DNA of 64,000 bases from Aminobacter anthyllidis (GTDB lineage Bacteria > Pseudomonadota > Alphaproteobacteria > Rhizobiales > Rhizobiaceae), in assembly GCF_018555685.1 (NCBI RefSeq), contig NZ_JAFLWW010000004.1:124001-188000 (forward strand), in the 5' to 3' direction. The position numbers and the translations under genes were made by a program. Of the stretch, positions 51,654 through 59,839 are shown piece after piece; within the stretch, counting starts at the first letter, position 1; each line of letters opens with the position of its first letter. The notes beneath the pieces were generated by a model, which saw nothing but the letters and a program-made list of their open reading frames with translations, searched no databases and was not told where the DNA came from.

Positions 51654-52681
51654 CCGCGAATTGGCAAGGAAACGGCGGACTGGTTGCCGCCACTGTATTG
51701 GGCCTGGTGCTGTTGCTGGCGCTGCCGCAGATCGTTGACCCGGTCATGATGATCGAGCTGACGTCCTATGTGATCATGGCGATCCTGGCGCTCAGCCTCG
51801 GGCTGATCTGGGGCTATGGCGGTATCCTGTGCTTTGGCCAGTCGGCTTTCTTCGGCATCGGCGCCTATGCCTATGCCATCGCCGTCATCAATTTCGGCGA
51901 CAGCACCATTCCGCTGCTGCTTTCGATCATCGTCCCCGGGCTGTTTGCGGCATTGCTCGGCTATTTCCTGTTTTACGCGCGCATCACCGACGTCTATTTC
52001 GGGGTTATCACGCTGACGGTGACGTTGATCCTCTACAAGGTCATGGGTGCGACTTCAGGTTCTCAATATGTCATCGGGGCTGCGCCCTTGGGTGGCTACA
52101 ATGGCATTCCGGCTGTCCCCCCCTTGAATTTTCCGGGCCGACCCGAGCTGGCACTGTCCTTTGATGGCCTTTTCTATTTGTCCGGTGTCACCTTGCTGGC
52201 GGTGTATGTCGGCCTTCGGCTGATGCTGAAGAGCCGCTTCGGCCAGGTCGTCGTTGCCATCCGCGAAAACGAACGCCGTGCCGAACTGCTCGGATATGAC
52301 GCGCGGTTCTACAAGCTGGCGACCTTCGCCATCGGCGGCGCGATCGCTGGCCTGGCAGGTTGCCTGTTCGCCAATTGGGGCATGTTCATCAGTCCCGACG
52401 TCTTCGGACTGGCGCAGTCGGCGCAGGTCATCATCTGGGTGATCGTGGGGGGCACCGGCACGCTGCTCGGTCCTATCGTCGGATGCTTCGCCATCCAGTG
52501 GATCGCGACGAAGCTCGGCGCCCAGCAGCTCCTCAATGCCAACCTGGTGCTCGGCACGATCCTGATCGGCTTTGTCCTGCTGGTCCCGAAGGGCGTAGTG
52601 CCGACCATTGGTGATGCTCTTCGGCGGCTGAAATTCTGTCCCTATGTCGCACCGCTGGTCGAGCAGAGGAGGGTGCCATGA
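51650..52681 (+). CDS. urtC: Urea/short-chain-amide ABC transporter permease (UrtC/FmdF-like)
   Basis: This 343-residue LivM-family permease has nine or ten hydrophobic segments and the segments LSLGLIWGYGGILCFGQSAF, FGIGAYAYAIAVINFG, and FGQVVVAIRENERRAELLGY, RFYKLATFAIGGAIAGLAG. The EAA-like RENERRAELLGYD loop contacts the ATPase. Starts with an ATGA overlap on urtB and ends with an ATGA overlap on urtD. Confidence 0.88.
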   Translation: MTANWQGNGGLVAATVLGLVLLLALPQIVDPVMMIELTSYVIMAILALSLGLIWGYGGILCFGQSAFFGIGAYAYAIAVINFGDSTIPLLLSIIVPGLFAALLGYFLFYARITDVYFGVITLTVTLILYKVMGATSGSQYVIGAAPLGGYNGIPAVPPLNFPGRPELALSFDGLFYLSGVTLLAVYVGLRLMLKSRFGQVVVAIRENERRAELLGYDARFYKLATFAIGGAIAGLAGCLFANWGMFISPDVFGLAQSAQVIIWVIVGGTGTLLGPIVGCFAIQWIATKLGAQQLLNANLVLGTILIGFVLLVPKGVVPTIGDALRRLKFCPYVAPLVEQRRVP

Positions 52682-53406
52682 CTTCGCCCGATTGCATCTT
52701 GGAAACCCGGGGCCTCGAAAAACGCTTTGGCGGCGTCGTTGCCATCGCAAGCGTCGACTTCACGCTGAAGCAGCGTGAACTGCGCTGCCTGATTGGCCCC
52801 AACGGCGCTGGCAAGAGCACCTTCTTCAAGATGCTCACCGCACAGCTCAAGCCGACGACCGGCCGGATATTGTTTGACGGCGTCGACATCACCCGGGCCC
52901 AGCCGCATCACGTCAGCCGGCTGGGCATCGGCATCAAGAACCAGGTGCCCGATGTCTTCAACAACCTGACGGTTGCGGAAAACATCTCCGTTGCCGCCCG
53001 TTCTCGTCATGGCAAGGCGCGCGCGGGGGCAAAGGGCAAGGATGTCATGGAGCGGTTGGGCCTGACCGCCCTGACAGGCAGGCTGGTCGGCGAATTGGCC
53101 CATGGCCAGCGCCAATGGGTCGAACTCGCCATGGTAGTGGCGCTCGAACCGAAGCTCATATTGCTCGACGAGCCGGCCGCCGGAATGACGGCTGATGAGA
53201 CCAACAAGACCGCCGAACTCATCCTCGAGGTCAACAAATCGGCGGCAATCGTGGTGGTCGAGCACGACATGCAGTTCATCAAGCAGATCGCGCAAACGGT
53301 GACCGTCTTCCACCAGGGGCGCGTGCTGATCGAGGACACGATGGAAAAGGTTCAGGGCAACGAGTTGGTCCGCGAAGTCTATCTGGGGAAGTCAGAAGAT
53401 GATTGA
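52678..53406 (+). CDS. urtD: Urea/short-chain-amide ABC transporter ATPase (UrtD-like)
   Basis: This 242-residue ATPase of the LivG class has Walker A GPNGAGKSTFFKML, the signature replaced by the urea-branch ELAHGQRQWVELAMV, and Walker B LILLDEPAAGMTADE. IGIKNQVPDVFNNLTVAENI is typical of this branch. It overlaps urtC by 4 bp and urtE by 8 bp. Confidence 0.9.
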   Translation: MTSPDCILETRGLEKRFGGVVAIASVDFTLKQRELRCLIGPNGAGKSTFFKMLTAQLKPTTGRILFDGVDITRAQPHHVSRLGIGIKNQVPDVFNNLTVAENISVAARSRHGKARAGAKGKDVMERLGLTALTGRLVGELAHGQRQWVELAMVVALEPKLILLDEPAAGMTADETNKTAELILEVNKSAAIVVVEHDMQFIKQIAQTVTVFHQGRVLIEDTMEKVQGNELVREVYLGKSEDD

Positions 53407-54091
53407 GGTCAAGAATCTGCACTCCGGCTACGGTCGGATCCCAATCCTGCACGGCATCAACTTCACGATGAAGCCAGGCGAGGTCGTCGGTATCCTCGGC
53501 CACAACGGCATGGGCAAGACCACGCTGTTGCGGACGCTCGTCGGCCAGATCAAGACGACGCAGGGGCGCATCGAGTTCGACGGCCGCGACGTCACTTTTG
53601 CCAGCCCGTCCGAGCGCGCTCGCGCCGGCATCGGTTACGTGCCGCAGGGGCGTGACATCTTTCCGCTGCTCTCCGTCATGGAGAACCTGAAGATGGGCGA
53701 GATCATGCGCGGCGGCGAAAGCGCGATACCTGAGATGCTCGGCCATTTTCCGGTGCTGAAAGACCTGCTCGAGCGGCCCGGTCGTGGGCTCTCAGGCGGA
53801 CAGCAGCAGATCCTGGCGCTGGCTCGCTGCCTCGCCGGGCGGCCCAAGCTGATACTGCTCGACGAGCCGACCGAAGGCATCCAGCCCTCGATCGTCGATC
53901 TCATCGCCGAAAAGCTCGGCGAACTAAAGGCCAGTCTGGGCCTGGGCATCATTCTCGTCGAGCAGGATATCCGCTTCATCCGCCAGTTGGCCGACCGCGT
54001 GCTGATCATCCAGAAGGGCGCGTTCGTTGCCGAGATTTCTCCTGATCAGCTCTACGACAGGGAAGTCGTCGACGCGCATCTGGGGATCTGA
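53399..54091 (+). CDS. urtE: Urea/short-chain-amide ABC transporter ATPase (UrtE-like)
   Basis: This 230-residue LivF-class ATPase has Walker A GHNGMGKTTLLRTL (the GMGKTT variant is common in UrtE), signature LSGGQQQILALARCL and Walker B LILLDEPTEGIQPS. The start MIEVKNLHSGYGRIPILHGI overlaps urtD by 8 bp. It completes a five-subunit importer that follows the alpha/beta-hydrolase gene. Confidence 0.92.
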   Translation: MIEVKNLHSGYGRIPILHGINFTMKPGEVVGILGHNGMGKTTLLRTLVGQIKTTQGRIEFDGRDVTFASPSERARAGIGYVPQGRDIFPLLSVMENLKMGEIMRGGESAIPEMLGHFPVLKDLLERPGRGLSGGQQQILALARCLAGRPKLILLDEPTEGIQPSIVDLIAEKLGELKASLGLGIILVEQDIRFIRQLADRVLIIQKGAFVAEISPDQLYDREVVDAHLGI

Positions 54092-54164
54092 CATGGGCGG
54101 CCCGCTGCCGCGCGAGTTCGCCACGGGTCCGGAACTTGTGGCCAATTGTTCCAGGGGACGTTGA

Positions 54165-54617
54165 ATGTTGAAGCTGAATTCGATTGTCGGATTGGCGGCT
54201 GACCAGCAGTTGAGCGCCCGGCTCCATCTGCTGGATCACGAAGGCCGTGTCGAGTTCATCATGCTCGACACCGCCGAAATCGCCCGCCGGCGCCTGTCGG
54301 TGACAACAGACCGTGGCACGCTCTGTGCGATTTCCCTGCCGCGCACGCAGCGGCTTGTCGATGGCGCGGTGCTGTTGCTGGAGGACAAACGCGCCATCGT
54401 TGTCCGCGCCGAGCCGGAACGGTGGCTGGTCTTCAAGGCCGCCGATGCCGCGGCCGGGATCGAGCTTGGATATTGCGCCGGCAACATGCACTGGCCGGTT
54501 CGTTTCGAAGGCGACCATCTCTACGTCGTTGGCGAACTTGGATCGGGCCACGTTCTCGACCGGCTGCACCACGTACTCGACAGGGGCGACGTGATTTTCC
54601 TCGGCGAAGACAGGTGA
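54165..54617 (+). CDS. ureE: UreE-family urease accessory nickel chaperone, orphan copy
   Basis: This 150-residue protein has the UreE N-terminal domain (ARRRLSVTTDRGTLCAISLP, RTQRLVDGAVLLLEDKRAIV) and the metal-binding C-terminal domain (YCAGNMHWPVRFEGDHLYVV, with the conserved His in CAGNMHWP). A C-terminal His-rich tail is absent; it ends HHVLDRGDVIFLGEDR. UreE delivers nickel to urease, but no urease subunit or UreDFG gene is in the window. Its place at the end of a urea/amide transport operon suggests a link between urea uptake and nickel delivery to a urease encoded elsewhere, or to another Ni enzyme. Confidence 0.85.
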   Translation: MLKLNSIVGLAADQQLSARLHLLDHEGRVEFIMLDTAEIARRRLSVTTDRGTLCAISLPRTQRLVDGAVLLLEDKRAIVVRAEPERWLVFKAADAAAGIELGYCAGNMHWPVRFEGDHLYVVGELGSGHVLDRLHHVLDRGDVIFLGEDR

Positions 54618-54685
54618 CGGCTGCCCATCAGGAAATGCCGACGGTATCCCAAATCGGCAACCCTCGAACGTTCCGTTGGCGCTTC

Positions 54686-57103
54686 TTACGCCAGCGTTAG
54701 CATGGCGCGCTGGTCTTCGAGATATCGCCTGAGATGTGCGGCCGACATCGGTGCGCTGAAGAAGTGCCCCTGGACGGCGTCACATCCGGTCGCCCGGACG
54801 ATCAACAGCTGTTCTTCGGTCTCGACGCCTTCTGCGACAGTGGTCATTTCCAGTGCATGTGAAAGGTTCACGATCGCGCTGACAATCGCCCAATGGTCGC
54901 GGTTGCCGACGATTTCGGCGATGAAGGAACGGTCAATCTTGACCTTGTCGACGGGAAAATTCCTGAGGTAGCTGAGGGACGAGTAGCCCGTCCCGAAATC
55001 GTCGAGCGAAATCTTGACGCCGAGCGCGTGCAGCCGGTTCAGGGCGAGCAAGGTTTCCTTGTTGTCGCCGAGCAGCAGGGATTCGGTGATTTCGAGTTCA
55101 AGGCGCTCGGGTGCAAGGCCTGTCAGCGACAGCACGTTGGCAACGGTGCCGACGATGTTTCCCCGCCTGAACTGACCCGGCGACAGATTGACCGCAACAC
55201 TCACGTGGCCCGGCAATTTCACCGCTTCCCGGCAGGCTTTCTCGAGTACCCAGGCGCCGAGTTGCACGATCAGACCCGTGCTTTCGGCGATCGGGATAAA
55301 CTCGTCGGGCCGGATCTGACCGCGCTGGCAGCCCGGCCAACGCAGCAACGCCTCGACCACGGCGACTTGCTTGCTCTGGAGATTGACGATTGGCTGGAAG
55401 GCCAGCTCAAACTCCTTGTCGAAATCGGCTCCCCTGAGATCGAGTTCGAGCATGCGCCGGCGTTGGAGCCGGTCATCCATCTCCGGCGCATAAAACTGAT
55501 AGCTTCCACGTCCATCGCTCTTGGCGCGGTAAAGTGCCAGATCGGCATTCTTCACCAGGTCATCGGCAACGCCGTCGCAATCTGATGCAAGCGCTATTCC
55601 GATACTTGCGCCGATGACGACATGGTGGGCGTCGAGGTGATACGGTTCTTCAAGAGCTTCGATCAGCCGCTGTGCCACATGCGCTGCCTCATCGCGCCCT
55701 ACTGCGGGCTGGACGACGAGAAACTCGTCGCCGCCAAGGCGGGCAACGACATCATATTCGCGGACCATGCCAGAGATGCGATTGGCAACCTCGCGCAGCA
55801 ATGCATCTCCGACGGGGTGGCCTAGCGTGTCGTTGACGTTCTTGAAGTTGTCGAGATCGAGGCAGAGAACCGCGGTGTCCTGATGGTGCCTGCGGCCATG
55901 CGCCAGCTCCTGTTCCAGACGCTCGCGCAGCAACAGGCGGTTTGGCAGCCCGGTCAGTGGATCATGGCGCGCCATGTGGGCAATGCGCTCTTCCGAAAGA
56001 TGGCGCTCGGTGATGTCCTCATAGGTGGCAACCCATCCGCCTGAATCCATTGGCTGATGCAGGATCGAGACGATGCGGCCGTCTACAAGCTTCTGCAGCA
56101 GGACGCCTGGCTGGCCCTTTTCGATCAGCTGCTGCTGGGAGCGATAGGCAAGGTCGGCGCCTTGTTGCGTGGACGTCGCGGCGTCGATCGATGCCTGCAT
56201 GATCTGTTGGGGGGTGGTCCCGGGCGCAAGGCTGCTGTCGGGGAGGCCGTACATCGCGGCGAACTTGCTGTTGCTGACGATAAGCCGCTGGTCCGCATCG
56301 AACATGCACAGGCCCTGCGACATGTTGCTCAAGGCGGCATCGAACAGGCCGTTCTGGGTGGCGAGGGCGTGGTTCGCGCCGAGCACTGCGGCGTTGGCCG
56401 TTTCAAGGTCATCGGAGGTGCGGCGAAGATCCTCGTTTGCGGCATTGAGGGCATCGGAAGTCTGCGTTAGCAGCCGGTTGTGCCACCGCAGAAGTGCTAT
56501 GAAGGCAAGGCTGCACAAGAAGAAGCCAATCGCCACCCCAGAGAAGCTGCTATGCAGGCTCAGCAGCTCGTCGTCGACCTTGGCTGCCTGCACGGCGCTG
56601 TACTGGTTGGCTTCCGAGGCCAGGCCGATAAGCTCGGCCTCCAGCGCGCGCATCGAGGTGAGGACGGATCGCGCCTGGTCGGGTTCGTCGATCTGGGCAA
56701 TGACGCTGTCCATGTTTTCGACAAACGCGGACAGTTGGGCAATGATCGCCTTTCGCTCGGGCGCCTCGTCGACAAATGCCTCGAATTGGCCGGTGGTAAA
56801 GCCACCGAGCCGGCTCTTCAGAATCTCGAAGCGGAGCTTCGTGTCGGCCTTGAGCTGATCGTTTGGAGAAGCAGCCAGCGAGGCCACCCGCTGGTAGAGG
56901 CGCAGATATTCGTTGACGCCCTGGCTGGCACTCCACGCCACGTCGTATCGCGAGAGCTTTCCAATAGATGCCTGACGTTCGAAGATGACGACGGACAAAT
57001 AAGCCGCGGCGATAGCGAACGCGGCAATGGTGCCGATCAGCAGTGCCTTGAGCAGATGGAACGCAAGTGCACGGCGGGACCCAGGCGCTAACAAAGCAGC
57101 CAT
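54686..57103 (-). CDS. Membrane-bound GGDEF-EAL protein with PAS domain
   Basis: This 805-residue cyclic-di-GMP enzyme has a transmembrane helix at about 14-40, a helical periplasmic sensor region (about 45-185), a second helix (about 188-208), a coiled coil (about 215-250), a PAS domain (about 255-375: GLCMFDADQRLIVSNSKFAA), a GGDEF domain (about 385-540) with intact RLGGDEF, and an EAL domain (about 560-800) with intact EALLRW, a NLSPGQF motif and DDFGTGYSS. Both catalytic signatures are kept, so it could make or break c-di-GMP. It is downstream of the molybdopterin-fold protein on the same strand (10-bp gap), a pairing that suggests the latter acts as a sensory or redox partner. Confidence 0.93.
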   Translation of the reverse strand: MAALLAPGSRRALAFHLLKALLIGTIAAFAIAAAYLSVVIFERQASIGKLSRYDVAWSASQGVNEYLRLYQRVASLAASPNDQLKADTKLRFEILKSRLGGFTTGQFEAFVDEAPERKAIIAQLSAFVENMDSVIAQIDEPDQARSVLTSMRALEAELIGLASEANQYSAVQAAKVDDELLSLHSSFSGVAIGFFLCSLAFIALLRWHNRLLTQTSDALNAANEDLRRTSDDLETANAAVLGANHALATQNGLFDAALSNMSQGLCMFDADQRLIVSNSKFAAMYGLPDSSLAPGTTPQQIMQASIDAATSTQQGADLAYRSQQQLIEKGQPGVLLQKLVDGRIVSILHQPMDSGGWVATYEDITERHLSEERIAHMARHDPLTGLPNRLLLRERLEQELAHGRRHHQDTAVLCLDLDNFKNVNDTLGHPVGDALLREVANRISGMVREYDVVARLGGDEFLVVQPAVGRDEAAHVAQRLIEALEEPYHLDAHHVVIGASIGIALASDCDGVADDLVKNADLALYRAKSDGRGSYQFYAPEMDDRLQRRRMLELDLRGADFDKEFELAFQPIVNLQSKQVAVVEALLRWPGCQRGQIRPDEFIPIAESTGLIVQLGAWVLEKACREAVKLPGHVSVAVNLSPGQFRRGNIVGTVANVLSLTGLAPERLELEITESLLLGDNKETLLALNRLHALGVKISLDDFGTGYSSLSYLRNFPVDKVKIDRSFIAEIVGNRDHWAIVSAIVNLSHALEMTTVAEGVETEEQLLIVRATGCDAVQGHFFSAPMSAAHLRRYLEDQRAMLTLA

Positions 57104-57113
57104 GACATCTTCC

Positions 57114-57644
57114 CTACCGGATGATTAAACGAGCCAGCTGCCAAACCGAGCGTGAATAGAACTTCTGGCTTTGAAGCTCCGGTTCGCTGTCATACGGATA
57201 GACGATGAACAGCGGACCCTTGTCGCTGACCTCCATGTACTGGCCGTCACGCTTGAGGGCTAGCAGCACGTTGTGGCGGGCAAAATCCTCTGTCGGGATC
57301 GTTGTCTTGTAGTCGTTGAGTGCAACGGCGACGGCTTCCTTTCCGTCGGCGCCAACAAGCTCCATGATCTTTTGAAGCTGGACGCCCTCGAATTTGACCA
57401 TGCCGGTAAACCACGGCGTCGTCGTCTCGATCGAGGTGATGCCGAGCGCTTCGAGCATATCGCGGTCAAACGAAGCCACGCCATTGCCGTTTGTGACGCT
57501 GATCTTGCCTTCGATGATCAGGATTGGGGGGCCTTTGGGGGCTTGGAGTTTGCCGTCTTCAGCCTGAGCCGCAGACAGCGCGAAAAGTGCCAATGACGTT
57601 GCCATTGCCACTGCTCGTACGATGGAAGACAAAAGATGGTTCAT
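57114..57644 (-). CDS. Periplasmic oxidoreductase molybdopterin-binding-fold protein
   Basis: This 176-residue exported protein has a signal peptide (about 1-28, ending SAAQAED) and a short sulfite-oxidase-type Mo-binding fold: GKISVTNGNGVASFDRDMLE, TTTPWFTGMVKFEGVQLQKI, NDYKTTIPTEDFARHNVLLA, GPLFIVYPYDSEPELQSQKF. I see no Cys that could ligate Mo in the mature part, so it may be a non-enzymatic sensor. It is encoded 10 bp before the GGDEF-EAL gene and probably supplies it with a periplasmic signal. Confidence 0.78.
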   Translation of the reverse strand: MNHLLSSIVRAVAMATSLALFALSAAQAEDGKLQAPKGPPILIIEGKISVTNGNGVASFDRDMLEALGITSIETTTPWFTGMVKFEGVQLQKIMELVGADGKEAVAVALNDYKTTIPTEDFARHNVLLALKRDGQYMEVSDKGPLFIVYPYDSEPELQSQKFYSRSVWQLARLIIR

Positions 57645-57859
57645 TGCGCGTTCTCCCCGGCACCGTCAGTTTGCATTGGACGATGACAAAGGTCACTGAA
57701 AAACACATTAACGACGTTGAATATGCCACAATAATCAGCACGATATCGTGTATCTGCAAGTAGCAGACCGTATTGCCTGCTTCGATCGAATTGACCGACT
57801 CAGGAGCTGGTGGCAGATATCCAGCACTGCGTTGAACGCGACAAGGGTCAGGACAGGAA
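57645..57859. promoter_or_regulatory. Divergent gap with a 12-bp palindrome
   Basis: This gap separates the molybdopterin-fold gene (minus) from the PTPS-like gene (plus). It contains the perfect palindrome CACGATATCGTG at 57739-57750. No gene is supported. Confidence 0.35.
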
Positions 57860-58231
57860 ATGATCGAGACTTTCAAGGAGTTCACCTTCGAGGCCGCGCA
57901 CCAGCTGCAGCCTTACTCGGGCCTCCACGGTCATTCGTTCCGGGTCAGCGTTCACCTAGTCGGCGAACCCGACCCCGTCTATGGCTGGCCCGCCAATCTC
58001 TATGAGCTGGAGCAGCAGATAGAGGTCGTCCGCAAGACCATCGACCACACCTATCTCAATGACATCGAGGGACTGGCGGTCCCTTCGCTTGAGAACGTCG
58101 CGCGCTGGATTTGGGATAAATTGGAATCGCAGTTCCCGCAACTTGATCGCGTGGAGGTTTGCCGGGGAGCACAAGGGCAAGCCGAGGGCACGGTGTACAG
58201 CGGGCGCGCGCTACACAAGGCCGGCGCCTGA
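57860..58231 (+). CDS. 6-pyruvoyl-tetrahydropterin synthase/QueD-family protein
   Basis: This 123-residue protein has the family fold, with zinc-ligand His residues in FEAAHQL and LHGHSF (about 14, 27 and 29) and the DHTYLND and PSLENVARWIWDKL segments. QueD makes 6-carboxy-tetrahydropterin for queuosine, but the other que genes are absent here, and the catalytic Cys usually placed next to the second ligand region is not evident. It may therefore be a paralogue with another pterin-type reaction. Confidence 0.75.
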   Translation: MIETFKEFTFEAAHQLQPYSGLHGHSFRVSVHLVGEPDPVYGWPANLYELEQQIEVVRKTIDHTYLNDIEGLAVPSLENVARWIWDKLESQFPQLDRVEVCRGAQGQAEGTVYSGRALHKAGA

Positions 58232-58254
58232 ACGGCAGCTCTCGACTTGCCCAG

Positions 58255-59664
58255 CTACACGTATCCGATCGATTGCAGATCCATGTGGGGTTTGGGCTGC
58301 GAGTTGAGCAGGCCCATCAGCCGATTCAGGCCGAGCGCGATCTGCGGCAGGGAGTGAGCTGCTCCCAGGCAGAGCCTGACCGCATGAGGGGCATGGTCGC
58401 GCTTGACCGCAAATGCGTCGGCGGTGATCACACGGACGCCCTCACGCAAGGCTGTCGCAGAGAAGGAATCCATTCGCCAGGGTTCCGGAAGCTGTAGCCA
58501 GAGATGATAGCACGACGTGGAAGCGTGCTCCGCATGCGGGCCGAGGATCCGGTGGGCCACTTCCTGGCGTTCGTGCGCCTGATTGCGGTGCCAGGCGATC
58601 AGCTTGTCGGCGTACCCGTTTGCCATCCAGCTGGTTACCACGGCCGCCATGAACGGTGGCGACATCCAGTTGCTCATGGTGACGATCTCTTGGATGGAGC
58701 GGCTCAGCTTGGCCGGTACCACCAGAAAGCCGATCCGCAGTCCAGGGGCCATGCTTTTGGAGGCGCTGGTGAGATAGACGGTTCGCTCTGGAATGATGGA
58801 CGCAAAGGGCCGCGGCCTGTGCTCGGCCAGAAAGCCGTAGACGTCGTCTTCAATGATCCAGAGGCCGTACTCCTCGACGATCGCTGCAATCTCCCGCATC
58901 CGCTGTTCGGACATGGTGATCGTCGTCGGGTTCTGCAGGACGGGCATGCAATACAGGGCCTTCGGCCGCTTGGTCTCGCATAGTTCGCGAAGGGCTGCCG
59001 GGTCCAGGCCCTGGTCGTCCATTTGAACCGCTGCGAGATTGATGCCGAGTTGATGGGCAATGGCCCTTGCACCCGGATAGGTGAGTTGCTCCGTGGCAAT
59101 GGCCTCGCCATGGCCAGCCAGCGCCATCATGCTAATCAGCAGACCGTGCTGCCCCCCATTGCAGATGATCACATTGTCCGGATGAGCCCGTATTCCGATG
59201 CCCTCCAGCCATTGTGCCGCGATGGCCCGGTGCGCGATCATCCCCGCGCTGGGCTGATAGGTGAGAAGCGCGTCAAGGGACCCTGACCGCGACAAATCCT
59301 TCAAGGTCGATCTGAGGATTTCGTCCGCTTCGCCAATGGCAGACAGGTTCAGCCCGAGGTCGATCACCTCCGGCTGGGGCTTCTCCGGCACCACCAGCCG
59401 GGTGATGTCGTCGCGATGGTTATCGAAGTCGTTGATGAACGTGCCGCGACCGACCTCGCCGACAACGAGGCCTCTTACCGCCGCCTCCGCATAGGCTCTC
59501 GCTATCGTTCCAACTGTCACGCCCAGTCGATAGGCGAGGTCGCGGTGTGGCGGCAGCTTCTCCCCGGGCTGCAGCTGGCCTTCGGCTATGCCGCGCTCCA
59601 GCGCATCACATATCGCCACGTAGATCGGCCCGGCGCCCTTTCTGATCTCCGGCTTCCAGTTCAT
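58255..59664 (-). CDS. MocR/PdxR-type GntR-aminotransferase regulator
   Basis: This 469-residue regulator starts MNWKPEIRKGAGPIYVAICD. The N-terminal GntR winged HTH (about 10-75) has ALERGIAEGQLQPGEKLPPH and LAYRLGVTVGTIARAYAEAA. The C-terminal fold-type I aminotransferase domain (about 110-460) has LLTYQPSAGMIAHRAIAAQW, PVLQNPTTITMSEQRMREIA, IIEDDVYGFLAEHRPRPFAS and the PLP Lys in YLTSASKSMAPGLRIGFL. It is divergent from an amide/amino-acid-type ABC operon and most likely controls it. The in-frame start at 59709 would read through the TTGACA operator, so the later ATG was chosen. Confidence 0.9.
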   Translation of the reverse strand: MNWKPEIRKGAGPIYVAICDALERGIAEGQLQPGEKLPPHRDLAYRLGVTVGTIARAYAEAAVRGLVVGEVGRGTFINDFDNHRDDITRLVVPEKPQPEVIDLGLNLSAIGEADEILRSTLKDLSRSGSLDALLTYQPSAGMIAHRAIAAQWLEGIGIRAHPDNVIICNGGQHGLLISMMALAGHGEAIATEQLTYPGARAIAHQLGINLAAVQMDDQGLDPAALRELCETKRPKALYCMPVLQNPTTITMSEQRMREIAAIVEEYGLWIIEDDVYGFLAEHRPRPFASIIPERTVYLTSASKSMAPGLRIGFLVVPAKLSRSIQEIVTMSNWMSPPFMAAVVTSWMANGYADKLIAWHRNQAHERQEVAHRILGPHAEHASTSCYHLWLQLPEPWRMDSFSATALREGVRVITADAFAVKRDHAPHAVRLCLGAAHSLPQIALGLNRLMGLLNSQPKPHMDLQSIGYV

Positions 59665-59679
59665 GTGGCTCTCGCTACT

Positions 59680-59805
59680 TTGACACCATGTCAATGAAAT
59701 AATTGACACCTTCTGGTCTCAGACTTACGCTCAAATAATAACAAAAACAAGGGAACACAACTGCGAAATCTGAGCATATTGAACCAATTGACACGGGTTC
59801 AATTG
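59680..59805. promoter_or_regulatory. Operator/promoter region between MocR gene and transporter operon
   Basis: Three TTGACAC direct repeats occur at 59680, 59703 and 59788. The first is part of a perfect dyad TTGACA-N3-TGTCAA (59680-59694); the third lies in CAATTGA-N7-TCAATTG (59785-59805). MocR regulators bind repeated sites of this kind near their own promoter and that of their target. No gene is supported between the two starts. Confidence 0.65.
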
Positions 59806-59839
59806 CAGATGAAGGACGAGTTTCACAATGGAGGACAAG

